Origin: Acorus gramineus
Lineage: Eukaryota > Streptophyta > Magnoliopsida > Acorales > Acoraceae
Direction of reading: 5' to 3'
Length of the DNA stretch: 64,000 nucleotides
NCBI GenBank assembly: GCA_030737835.1
Contig: CM060847.1
Location: forward strand, 5,670,484 to 5,734,483
The stretch's first letter is position 1. Every line of letters begins with the position of its first letter. The notes below the pieces were generated by a model. That model was not told the DNA's origin and did no database searches. It was given only the letters and a program-made list of their open reading frames with translations. Both the position numbers and the translations under genes were made by a program. Positions 20,014 through 31,628 of the stretch are shown here, in pieces.

Positions 20014-22674
20014 TCATGTAATGCGGGCAGTGACAGCAGGAACAAATTCCTCATGGGGTTTGGCAGTCTCAGAGAAGCAGCTCACTGGAGTAGAAGCATC
20101 ACCACTCAAGCCGCACTCCATGTCATCTGTCACTTTCGATGGAGAGTATGGAGCTTTGCTCACCAATCTACAGACCAAAGGATTGTTAGTCATAGCTCTT
20201 GATACTAGTTCAGAATTCAGGAATAATTCGACAAAGGCAAAGTTCACGATTCAGCATACTTCTGACATAGTTCTACAAAAACTAAGAAAAAAAAATAGAC
20301 ATGCAAAATCTCAATCGAATCCACAATCTCCTGTGGATACCATAACACAACATCACGAGTTCAAGTCTAACAATTGATGCATAATTACAGTAACTCATGA
20401 ATCTAGTAGTGGGTGTCAGATTTTGAAGGGGAGAGGTGAGAAAAGGGCTTTAGATTGTCTAGGATTACTTAATTTTACTTTTTGGTCTTAATTTTGTTTC
20501 ACGTTTAAAATATGTATTACATGTTTAATATGCATTTAATTCGTTTATACACCAATCAATTATTAAGGTACATATTATTGAATTGGACACAATTTAAATG
20601 GGTATTAATTTTTCAACAAAAAGAGTGCATTTTTCTTTTAGCAAATTAATCAATAATAATTTGAAGTGTTATGTGAGGTGGGTCATAGGAGAGAGTTCAT
20701 GCACATGCAGTCAGACAACATGTTCTCCAGTAGAATTGGTGGCATGTTAAGCTCTTGATAATCTGATAAATTCAGGCTTACATTGAGTTGGATCCGGAAC
20801 TTCCTGGTCTGAGCATTTATACATGTTTGTGTTTGTGTACATGTATAGGTTAAAGGGCTCTAGAGTGTATCATATCGACCAACAATTTAGTGACAGGACT
20901 ATTTTTTTTTAAAAATAAAATAAATGCACAATGATATGGAGATACAAATGGATGACAGAAAGAGGCCATGAGTTATGGTAGACATTTAAACTTGAAACAC
21001 ATCTCAAAAAACAGATTTGAAATGTCCCTCATTAACAAAGTATTCTCTTGGAGCACAAACAAATACATATGATGCAGGCTTTCAAGATTTAAAATGTACA
21101 TTTCAGAATCTCATCTTCCAAATAAAATGAAGAAATGAAAGCACTCAGAAACTTGCACCACAGCAAAGATCATGGAACATTACACTTTAGTTGCACCTTT
21201 AAATTACAATAATTGAGTTCACCCATATATGTGAGATGATTTGAACAAACAGATACAGTGATTAACAAATTTAAGATATGATCCCATTCAATCAGGAAGA
21301 CTGCTTCCGGGGTAAATTGGAAAGTCAATCCACAAAATGACATGAGATCACTTGAAAACATTCATGTCAAAACAAAGAATACATACAAGCATAATTGAAA
21401 AAATAATTTTGCATCGATAATTTGTAACAGAATTCATTGTCCAATCTTAATCGACATCCATCTCACCTATGAAATGAATAACTTAACAATCACATAAGCA
21501 TAATAATACACCAATAAGGAATCAAAATGCCAGTTATTTTATTGTTAGTTAAAGAAAAAATTACCCCCAGTTGACACACTGCTTGTATTCTATGTTTTTC
21601 TTCTTTGATATAAAAAAAATGCGTAAAATTAGTTAAATTGACAAACAAAAAGTCAATGGAGCAGAAGTACCTGTCACGACGCTTCTCCAAGAAACGCTGA
21701 AGGGAGTGCCTCCTGGCAACAGGAAGTTCTGCAAAGATAAAATAAAAAGAATCCAAGTATCGAGCAGATCGAATCAAACCAATCATTTCCAAATAATTGC
21801 ACATTATGAGCAAGTTTGCGCTTCAGAAACATCTGTTTACTTAAAAAGAAAAAAAAAAAGCCTTACCAGCTTGGAGCTTGCACAGGGGACTAGGATGTGG
21901 GACAGGTGAGTTCTGTGGGGCAGCAGGGGACACCACTGCTGCTGTAGAGCTCTGCAATGATGGAGATCTAGTGAGCACCGGTACTTCCACCACTGTAGCC
22001 ACTGTCGGAGCCATTGCGGGAGATGGACCCGCTTTTGCCATGACCGGGTTCTTAGCATTTGCAGCCGACACGGATGCAGCTGTTGCTGCTGCTATGAACA
22101 TAATTGCCTGGGCCTGTTCGCAATCGCAAACAATATATACACGTATATAAAATAAATAACGAGCATTAGTGCATTCAGACGGTGAGAGGGAAAGAAAGGA
22201 GGTACCTTCTCTTGGGGGACAGCGTTGTAGACATGGACAGACCCGCCATAGAAGATTGTGAGCTGTTGCGGGGGAACCGAAGATGGTGCCGAGGAGATCG
22301 CGTTAGGCCTACAACAATCAATAACACACAAAACAAAACAAAAAATCAATAACACACAAAAAAAAACAAGAATTAAAGGTATGTTTTTTTTTTTTTTCGC
22401 TTGGTGAATTAAAGAAAGGTATGTTCAGAGTGACGGGTTGTAATTGTGATTGTTCTAACGCCACTAGAAACCCATCTGTGACCAGATGGCGGGAGGGAAG
22501 CAAAGCAAAAATGAAGGGGGATAAATTTCTTCTGATTTCTTGATTGTTCGTCTAATTAAAGAGAGAGGATTGAAAGGGGAGGAGAAAGCATATATAATAC
22601 CTGAGGGCTTTGTCAGCATTCTCTTCTTCCGCGTCTTGTTGTTGCCTGCCCCCTATCTTTCCCATCAAATCCAT
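20014..22674 (-). CDS. JAZ: Jasmonate ZIM-domain (JAZ/TIFY) repressor
   Basis: Nuclear repressor that binds MYC-type factors and is degraded with COI1 when jasmonoyl-Ile accumulates. Five minus-strand exons: 22601-22674, 22206-22308, 21867-22113, 21671-21728, 20014-20167, giving 211 aa. The ZIM motif TIFYGG is at residues 42-47 in LTIFYGGSVHVYNAVPQEK. The Jas motif starts at residue 142 (ELPVARRHSLQRFLEKRRDR, continuing LVSKAPY) and includes the LPxARR degron. The N terminus is short (about 40 residues before TIFY) and no EAR motif is seen, so repression would need NINJA bound at the ZIM domain. The last intron (1503 bp) splits the Jas motif after KRRDR, the conserved Jas intron. Which JAZ number it corresponds to is uncertain. 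Confidence 0.93.
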
Positions 22675-22902
22675 CCCCAGAAGAACAACCAGAGTAGGAG
22701 GAGGAGGAGAATGAAAAAGGAGGAATCACTTTGTTTTTCACGTTTTTTTTTTGTTTTTTGTTTTTTTTTTTGGTAGGAGGAGGAACAACGAGAAAGTCTT
22801 CCAACACAAGTGGCAAAACAAAAACTAAATGCCATTTGATGGAAGTTTCAGGACCGATCACCGGCCCTCTTTTTTTTTATTATTTTTCCCTTTTATTTTT
22901 GT

Positions 22903-22908
22903 CACGTG
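22903..22908. promoter_or_regulatory. G-box CACGTG upstream of the JAZ gene
   Basis: A palindromic CACGTG lies about 230 bp upstream of the JAZ start codon. G-boxes near JAZ promoters are known MYC2 targets that give jasmonate-induced negative feedback. The motif is visible; the binding is inferred. Confidence 0.55.
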
Positions 22909-23465
22909 TATTTGACGCCCTCGATTCTTAAGAGCATCTTCATTTTATATCTCAATTACACTCACATTTATTATATCTCTATTTAATTCGTTATTATTAT
23001 TTTAATAAACTAGTTAAATAAATTAGTTAAAATAAATAAGACTCCCCTCCCCTCTCTCTCTAATGTATTTTTTTAATTTCTGAATGAAAACGATCAGGTG
23101 GGTCTCACAACTCAAAACAAAGCACGAAAATGATTAACAAATTACAACCATAAATAAATAAATAAAAACAATCTAGATATTCTGAACCACCAAAAAAAAA
23201 TCCAGATATTAAAGTTCCAGTTTTCACCAAAAAAACCTTCAACACCATAAATCAATCAGCACTGTTGGTATCAAACAATGACAAAATTTTCTAATTTTTA
23301 TAATCGTCGTCGGCGCCATAATTCCTCTCCGTCTGGTGCGATCTGCTATTTCTGACCGACCTGCCTGTTTATTAATTAAAATGGGTATCTGTTTTTTTTT
23401 TTTTTTTTAATTGATTTATTATTATAAAACATCGTCGAATCAGACATTGGGCCGGGGAGGGATCG

Positions 23466-23471
23466 CACGTG
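23466..23471. promoter_or_regulatory. Second G-box CACGTG in the divergent promoter region
   Basis: CACGTG within gcacgtgcgacgtgc, about 790 bp upstream of the JAZ ATG and shortly before the putative first exon of the VIN3-like gene. It could serve either gene or neither. Confidence 0.4.
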
Positions 23472-23640
23472 CGACGTGCGTAGAAGCTTAACCTTATTCG
23501 GTCTCGCTATCGGGAAATATGATCCGACCCGATCGATGAAGGCACGATTGGTTTCTCTAACTATTATAGGTTTTTTTTGTGAGAGCGCGAGCATTTGGAA
23601 TGATATTTTTTTTGTTCCCCGACGAATTCCGACCAGTGTG

Positions 23641-26274
23641 GAGGATCATCCTCTCTCTCTCTCTCTCTTTTCCGGCAACCACGATCGACACCGACGTAAA
23701 AGATGATGTAGACTTCGACGGTCTCTACCCCTCTCTCTCTTTCTCTCTGATTTCTTTTAGGGTTTCTTCTATACTCAGGATTGCAGTTTAAGTGATATGA
23801 ATATTTGTGGTTTTCAGGAGGAATTGCAGGAGTCGCCGATCGTGGAAAGAAAGAGAAATCAGTATTGAATCCGTCGTCCATTTAGCCATTGTAAGTCAAT
23901 TTGCTTTCTTATTGATTTAAACTTAGGTTTTACATGTGATTACGAGGCTCATTAGGGCTTCATGTAATTGATACCTTTAGTTTAGTTTGTTTGAGATGGA
24001 TTTGATATCTGTCGATGCTGGTCTTTGATGGTTCTGTTGGGGCTTTAAATTTTTTTTTTTTTTTTGCATTCTTTATTAGAGTTGTTATTTGTTAAGGTCA
24101 ATGCTGAGGGTTTCCATGTTTAATATTGCATTTCATTGTGCGTTTTGATTCGTTTTTCTGTTTGCAATTTGTAGTTTGTTGCTTGTGGTCGCGTATGTAT
24201 TCATTGTGTTGGCGATTCAGTGGTTTACTTACGTCTTGTAAATTTGGTTGAGTCGGAGTTCATCACTACTCGTGCCTTGCCCTTGTTTCTGTGGATATAT
24301 GTTTAGCGGTATTTTTGAAGGGTTGTGCATGAGTAACCCTGTATTCTGAGATAAATAAGGTTTCTACTTGCTGGTTGCATCTTGATCAATTTGTGGTTGA
24401 ATTTTTATTTTTTGTTGTTATCAGAATTTTTTGTTCAACTCTCATGCATCAAGTTGAAATCTTGCAACTTTGATTAGCTATGTTGGTGACTCTTCTTGAA
24501 GATATAACTGATGGCAACATAGAGAAGCTCATTGTTCTCCTCACCAAATTTACTTATGAGTTTATCTTTGTCAACATTGTTATTTCATGTAATGGCCCTC
24601 TTGAGGCATAGGATGTGCTCCTCACATATGATTTTATCTTAGGAGTGAAATGTGAAATCCATCATGGAGTGACAACATGATGTGTGGACGCAACGATATT
24701 TTATAATAGGGAAATGGATTTTTCTATCTAATAGGTTGGGGTGGTGTTTTTTTTTGTTCCTTCCCTTTGTTTTGTTTTTGAGATACCTCGTTATCTCTAA
24801 CTTGGATGTGTACCATTTCTATAAGTTTCTGGTAACACCTCAAAGAAATAAATATATGGAATGCAAACCAATTATTGAGTTATGTTAAATTTGCTTATAT
24901 GCAGTTGATATCCTGACACTCTTTTATGTTGAGGTGTATCTAGAGATCCATCCGCATTATGAAACAATTTACAAGAGGTGATATACTGATATTAGTGGTC
25001 ATATTTTTTATCCTTTTGTCTTGTGTTGTCCCCATCCTTGAATGTTATTTATATAATCACGGGCTGGTTTAGTCAGTGGTCCTGCATTAGTGGGGTGAAA
25101 GATTGACAACCACAACCATGTACATTTTTTCACTTTTGGGTGTTAAAAGTGTGTGTGAGGTTGGAATGCCTTTACCTCATGAGCAAAGCTTAAGCTGTTT
25201 CTCTGGCTCATGAGGGATTGTATGATAAAGTGTTTGCTAAAGCTACTTTTTGTTCTCATTCAGCGAAATAAACGACTTCGGAAAATAATTAGTTCTAGAG
25301 TGCAGAATAACACATGCCGGATTCCGGACTCATTTTTCTTGATTCTTTTATTTTCTTGTTGACTATCGATTTAGAATGAACCCTTCTTTATTGAAAACGG
25401 TTCATGTGAAAATTACACAGCTCAGCCAAAATTGCATGACCCACTTTCTCATCTTTCTCTCCCATCTTTTATTTTGTTCTTTTATTGTGGTTTCTTTATT
25501 TTGAGCTGTGCGTGGGGGGGGCTGCTTTTATGTTTAGGTTGAGCTTATGGTTCGAAGTTGAGGGGAAATAACCTTAATATGCTATAAGATACAAGTTTTC
25601 TTTCTAAAGCTTAAATTACTGAGAATTATAATGGAGTTTGATGCATAATATATATCATGTGTTTCTTGAAGATTTATGGCATGTATTCCTTGACTTGTAT
25701 ATACATTATATTGATATTATTTTTGGTGACGAAGAACCCAAATTAATTGGGAAAACCTTGCATGCACTTAATCACTCATAAACCCTGTGAGCATGGTGGA
25801 TGGAAACTCAAGACTTTTTGAGGAGAAAACTAGTTAAGAGCCAATGGTATTTGTGGTTGAGTTACGGGTTTTGTTTTGACTAAGTTATGTGATGTCTCAC
25901 GTTTAAACTTCTCAATGGTATTTGTGGTTCACATCTCTTGTCTGGTTGCTTTGGTGTATACATGAAAGAGATCTATAAATGGTTATAGGACAGAGCAACA
26001 TGGATATAACAAGTATTTTCCAAGCAGACGAGGTTTCTAGAATTAAAAATTTCATTCTATTACATCCTATTGCGCTCTCAGTGTTGTTCATTTTCTATTG
26101 GAGACATTGATTGACCTGTGTATCTATTGTAACTTATGTTATTCATTTTCAATCTCCCTTTCTTGTTTTCTTAGATTGTTATTTATTAATTAAATATAGT
26201 AGACATTCTAGCTTCTTTAATAAAGGATGCTCTGTGATTTTTTGGGTATTTTTTTCGCGGAGTTTGATTTGCAG
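23641..26274 (+). other. Putative 5' UTR exon and leader intron of the VIN3-like gene
   Basis: A CT-rich leader (CT repeats at about 23652-23668) leads to a good donor (ccatt|gtaagt near 23889). The matching acceptor (tttgcag) ends at 26274, just before the coding exon. The leader holds a short upstream ORF at 23797-23868 (MNICGFQEELQESP and onward). The 2.4-kb intron shows no coding signal for the missing N-terminal domain. Confidence 0.5.
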
Positions 26275-26309
26275 ATTTTTTGGCAGTGAAGAAAACATTA
26301 AGGGCTTCA

Positions 26310-26339
26310 ATGGTGAAGAAACCATCCAAGAATTCCTGA
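26310..26339 (+). other. Upstream ORF before the VIN3-like start codon
   Basis: A 9-codon ORF (MVKKPSKNS, stop TGA) lies 71 bases before ATG 26411 in the same exon. It could lower translation of the main frame; no experimental meaning is implied. Confidence 0.4.
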
Positions 26340-26410
26340 AATTGTATTAGGAGGGTTTGTGCAAGTTTTGGCAAAGGAAAGAAAATCTGTCAAGCTCATT
26401 AAAATCTAAA

Positions 26411-29303
26411 ATGACTGACCAGATTTCCAAAAAAATCACCAAAGGATGCAAGAACTCAGATACGAGGAAACCTGTCTCACTATCAACATGCACCAGCAAT
26501 CAGGTTCCTCACAGGAAGCAACCAAGGAAAGGGGACAACCCAGTTCGACTTCCATTGGCCACAGGGGTTTTTGCTGACATTGGGTGTATGAACAACTGGG
26601 TCTGTAAAAATTCCTCGTGCAGAGCAATATTGAACACAGAGGATACATTTTGTAAGAGGTGCTCATGCTGCATCTGCCATGAATTTGAAGAGAACAAGGA
26701 CCCCAGTCTTTGGCTAGTTTGCACATCTGAATCCAATCAGCAGGATTCATGTGGACTATCATGCCACATTGAGTGTGCACTTCAACGCCAGAAAGCAGGG
26801 GTGGTTGATCTTGGGCAGTTGATGCAGCTTGATGGGAGTTATTGTTGTTCTTTCTGTGGCAAAGTTTCGAGTATAATTGGGTAAGCATCATATTCTTTTA
26901 AATTATTGCTCTTGTCTGCATGCTTTTCTTGGTATCCATGTCTCTTACACGCATGTTTGTTTTCTTTCAGAACACGTAGATGTTTACGTGTGTTTCATGC
27001 CTTATGTCAGACTTTTAATGTTTCCTGGCAAAAATGTACTGTCTAATTTACATAATCACGTGAAATTGCACATCTTTGTTTCAAGCAATCCTATCCATGC
27101 CCAAGCAACTGTAACTATGACCTTTCTGTTTAGCTGTACTATGCTTGCAATTGGGCTCAGAACACATCCCAGGGTTAGGAAGGAAATGCTGTTCTCATTT
27201 TATGAGAATTGTGTACTGCAATTTTGTAAAATCATGAAATAGAAGCACGTGTTTCTGTCTTATTTCTTTCTTTCTTCTTCTTCACCTTTTTTTTTTTTGG
27301 GGGGGGGGGGGGGGGGTGGTTGGTGATTTAGTTTCAAGGTCCAACTCTATCCCACTCTCAGGACATTCAAATTAAATGGAAGAAATATGAACAATCAAGA
27401 AGTATAATTTGTCTGCGGTGTTATTGGATCTGTTAAATTTATAACTGGGCGTTCCATGGCTGTATTTGAAAAAAATGTGTATGTTTATTCTCATATACAG
27501 ATCTTAAATTTTTATAGATTGGGGAGTTGGGGAGTGGACTAACTTCATTTGTTGGTTTACTTATTTCCTCACAGGTCTTGGAAGAAGCAACTGATAATAG
27601 CGAAAGAAACCAACCGTGTGGACATTCTCTGTTACCGCATATATTTAAGTTATAGGCTCTTGAATGGGACAGCTAGGTTTAAAGAACTGCATGAGATAGT
27701 GAGTGATGCCAAAGCTAAGCTTGAGGCTGAGGTTGGTCCTATGAATTGCGTCTCATTCAAAATGGTGCGAGGCATTGTCAGCTGTCTTTCAGTTGGCACT
27801 GAGGTTCAAAAGCTCTGTAGCCTTGCCTTAGATAAGGTTGATGAATCACTGAATGCCAGTATTGCCACTAACCCAGAGGAAAGAGGTGAGACATTGCTTG
27901 CCCCATCCAACCATTCTGCTTATTTGGAGCGTGTGCGCTTTTCCGATTGAGCTAGGCCGCACAATTATGAGCAATTGACACGTGTCCATGCAGGCATCCA
28001 ACAAGATCATTAATTCTTTAAACTGACATTACTAAACCGTTATGTTCAACGGTTTTTTTAAAGCTGCCGTTGGGATTATACAGCCTTGCCGGGAACTGTT
28101 AATATCCTCCCCTCTGATCTGATTCTAAAATGTGTGGGCTCTGAAAGAATATCTTTTTCTCTGTTTTCTGCAGATGCTTCACTTCCCGCTGCATGCAAGT
28201 TTCAGTTTGAAGATATCACATCTTCATCGATTGTGATTGTGATAAAAGAGTATGGTTTTTCATCATCCTATCCTATCAAAGGTTACAAGCTTTGGTACTG
28301 GAAAGCACGAGAAGAGCAAGATCCTCACCAGAATGAACCTATCATCCTCCCAAGATCCCAGAGAAAGATTTTAATATGTAGTCTTCAACCATGTACTGAA
28401 TATAGCTTCAGAATCATATCCCTTTCAGAGTCTGGTAACTTGGGTTGCTCTGAGGCCAAATGTCTCACAAAGAGTGTGGAGATCATTCCCAGGAATGCTA
28501 ATTTGTCAGCTGAGATTGTTCGTAAGAATGAAAATGTAGACGTTGATGGTAGCTCCTCAAGCGCGAGGAGGGATGATATATCATCCATTGCATCTCCCTG
28601 TTTCAAGGTTCAGGACCTGGGGAAGTTTTTTTGTGTAGCCGCAGATCGTGGAGGTCACCTTGACAGGTTTTGCAGTGTTGATGGAGAAGAGTGTTGTGGT
28701 GTGAACTGTGTGATGAAACCAGCGTCTACTGTGAATGGTAGACGAAAGCCATTTGTTTGTCATGGTGGCCTTGATTTGAATGTCTCCTCAGTCCCTGATC
28801 TTAATGCAGATCTTGTCTCACCAATGGAGGAAGAGTCACATGATGAAGATGAGGAGGACATAGTGTCCCAGGCTGTGGAGAAGAATGGACGACCACAAAG
28901 GAATGGTAGTGGTGAATCTGAGACATGGCCCATCAATTCCCATGCAGAGAAGAGAAAGCCAAGCCCAAACGAGGATGCATTTGATGGTGATAGCACATTG
29001 ATCAATGGGTCCCCTCTTTGTATGTCTGGCCGATCAGGTCAGTTGGATGGGACTTATGAATACTGTGTGAAGATGGTCCGTTGCTTGGAAAGGGAGGGAT
29101 ACATCGAGAAGGATTTCAGGATGAAATTCTTGACATGGTTTAGCTTGAGATCAACAGAGCAGGAGCGTCGGGTGGTGCACACATACATACGCACCATGAA
29201 CGACGACCAGAACAGCTTGGCTGGCCAACTTGTTGACTCCTTCCACGACATTGTGTCTTGCAAGAGGTCTCGAAACGGTTTCTGTGGTATTCTTTGGCAT
29301 TGA
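26411..29303 (+). CDS. VIL: VIN3-like (VEL family) PHD/FNIII/VID protein
   Basis: Accessory subunit of plant PRC2 that promotes H3K27me3 silencing, for example in flowering control. Coding exons are 26411-26880, 27575-27885 and 28174-29303, 636 aa. A Cys-rich PHD-type finger spans about residues 65-150 (CKRCSCCICHEFEENKDPSL, then DSCGLSCHIECAL and CCSFCGK). A helical linker follows (WKKQLIIAKETNRVDILCYR), then a fibronectin III domain (about 261-350), an acidic low-complexity region and the C-terminal VID oligomerisation domain (about 553-636). A basic patch RKQPRK at 35-40 may be a nuclear signal. ATG 26411 is the first in-frame ATG found. The N-terminal helical domain that family members usually carry before the PHD is not found upstream. 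A 5' UTR exon and a 2.4-kb leader intron are likely. Confidence 0.9.
27287..27316 (+). repeat. T12-G18 homopolymer junction in an intron
   Basis: Twelve T followed by eighteen G in the first coding intron of the VIN3-like gene. The G run is unusual in this AT-rich DNA and is a likely site of sequencing or length error. Confidence 0.85.
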
Positions 29304-31628
29304 AGAACACAATGCAGTCAGATATACTGATTTTTTTTTTCAAAGACAACAATTTTGTTTCTCTGTTCAGGCATTACTGTGACCATGGGTGAAATTTCTG
29401 CCTACAGAGATGATTTTCTGATGATTCTTCACGAGGAAGGTGCTTTACAAAAGGCACTTCTCGTTTTATGATTCTGGGAAACATTGAATTTATTATCTTT
29501 AAAGTCAGGTCATTTTCATTTCTGCCTTACATTCTTGATTTGTTTTGGTGCAAATTTTCTTGCATTTGTTTTTTTCATTATTTATTTCCGTCTTCCATAG
29601 GTTATACCCGACCCACTCTAATTTTTGGACGGGTTTGATTGGGTAGGGTTGGATTGAGATTTTAGCATTCAGGTTTAACTTGAAGAACCCGAACATAATT
29701 GGGATTGGGTTTAGATTGACTTAACCCGAATTTGAGGAGTGAGTACTAAATGTAAATATTTTAAGAACAAGAAAACATTGGATTGACTTTCATTTGGAGG
29801 GCCCTATAGATCGAGGGTTGGGCAGGGACCTCGACTCGCATGTGGTCAGTGAACCGCCGCATTGGCACTCGATGCACTAGTATTTGTTTCCATGCAAATA
29901 AATAAAATAAAATAAATAGTAGAAGAAGAAGAAACAAGAGGTTATTTAACCCCACGCTTAGGATTCCGCTTGATGCTTGTATAAAAAAAAAATTCACCCA
30001 CTTGGTGTGTTGGTGGTATGTATAATGCATCCCATTTTCATATGGTTAACGCCCGCTAATTGCGCTTATGCAGCATTTAGTTCTGTGATTGGACAGCTTT
30101 TACGTTTATACGAAACTAATTCTGTAATCGTGCAATCAAGCAATTTTGTAATTGTAACTTCCTGGAGACATATTTTAAATAAATAGTGTTTAAAAGCTGC
30201 AATTAAAGAAAGCTAAGGGAAGGCAGCCTTCTCCAAAATCAATTTTAAACTCATCGTTTGTAGAAAATCAGTATTACAATTTCGTTACCAAACGCTACTT
30301 TAAATTGGACAGTGCACGTTGCACTGCTATTTAAAAATTCGCTCCAAGAACTGGATCGCCCATGTTATTTAAAGTTAAAACCTTGCTCTCACCACAAATT
30401 GAGCCATTCCTTCACCTTTGGGTTCTTCTGAGTGATAACATAAGTTATTTTAAGATAAATAATTATTCAAGCGTAAATAATAAATAAATTATTTTTGTTT
30501 ATTTATGTTTTTAATTAATTATTTTTCTTTGAAAAAAGTAATAATAAAAATTTATTGTTTAGTTGATCATTAATAAATTGCAGATAAAATATAAAAAATA
30601 ATATTTAATTTGTAGCTCACCTGATCTATAAGAGATGATAATAGATAATTTGACAAGTAAACATTCTTATACTAATGGAGGATCTGAAAAATTAATATCA
30701 GCTTATTCTCATGTATTTATATTCATTTTATACTTTACAAATAAACATGTATGTTTTTTAGTTTATTCACTATTGTTTTCTCATATTCCCTACCTATTAC
30801 TCTACCGAAGCATGGGCTTGGGTAATAACACTCTAATGGGATACATGTAAGTATGTAACCTTTCCTGATTTCCTATTAGAACTTATAATATAATATATAT
30901 ATATAGGTGCTACGCGTAATACAGTTTAGAGCATCTCATGTAACCTCTCATGCATCGATCATTTGCCTAGTGAGATACATCTCTCTTATATAAGATACGT
31001 AACTTTTTATTCTTCAATAAATGGATTGTACTATTCATTAAATGTTAACTTACTTTTTTTATGAAAGTATTACGTGTCAACTGCCTAATGCATAATACAG
31101 TGGATGAAAAAAATTAAAAATTATTTTTTAATTAGATTTTTATAAAATTCATATGAAGAAACGTTTTATTACACAATTACACAATTTTTATATTTATAAA
31201 AAATTATTTTTATAATTATATAATTAAATAGTTTTGCTGTAGACAAATTTAAGAGAGAGGAGTGAGTATAATCAGTTTTAAAACAAAATCAATTTTTTAT
31301 TTATAGATAAAAAGCATGGATCATCGAGAATTTCAAATGAGTAGTATGAGAATTAAATATAATCACCGGATAAAAAAACCCAAAATAAAAATTCAAATAT
31401 ATTGGAAATGTTTCACGTTTCACGTTTCCCCGTGGGGAGATGAGCGAGCAAGGTGGAGCCATATAAGCCGAGGCACCGGATCTTCGCTTCCTCGTCTTTG
31501 CAACTGCCAAAGCCTTTAATTCAATTTTCAAATCAAACGAGTTGGAAGACCTTCTTCCATTCTCTAGGGTTTACCCACTCCCACTTGAATGATCGGTCTC
31601 TTTGCCTTTTTCATTATAGAAGTGAATC
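29304..31628. other. Intergenic region with repeat remnants
   Basis: This holds the VIN3-like 3' flank and the promoter of the next gene. A fragment at about 29600-29735 is rich in cgggtt/aacccg words, resembling the ends of the hAT-like elements elsewhere in the window. Around 30050-30300 and 30430-30870 the sequence looks like decayed AT-rich MITE DNA, but ends were not resolved. A (TA)n run lies at 30895-30905. No gene is supported. Confidence 0.4.

Larger units (their letters stand above)
22675..23640. promoter_or_regulatory. Bidirectional upstream region, JAZ (-) and VIN3-like (+)
   Basis: About 1 kb separates the JAZ start from the CT-rich leader of the VIN3-like gene. It holds two G-boxes, long T runs (22742-22772, 23391-23408) and AT-rich sequence, with no convincing coding sequence. 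Confidence 0.5.

Noticed and set aside
22440-22503. Extra JAZ N-terminal exon
   Set aside because: Open frame but no splice sites in phase and no conserved motif; exons 22601-22674 and 22206-22308 join in frame without it.
26357-26410. Earlier start for the VIN3-like protein at 26357
   Set aside because: The triplet is TTG, not ATG; the first in-frame ATG is 26411.
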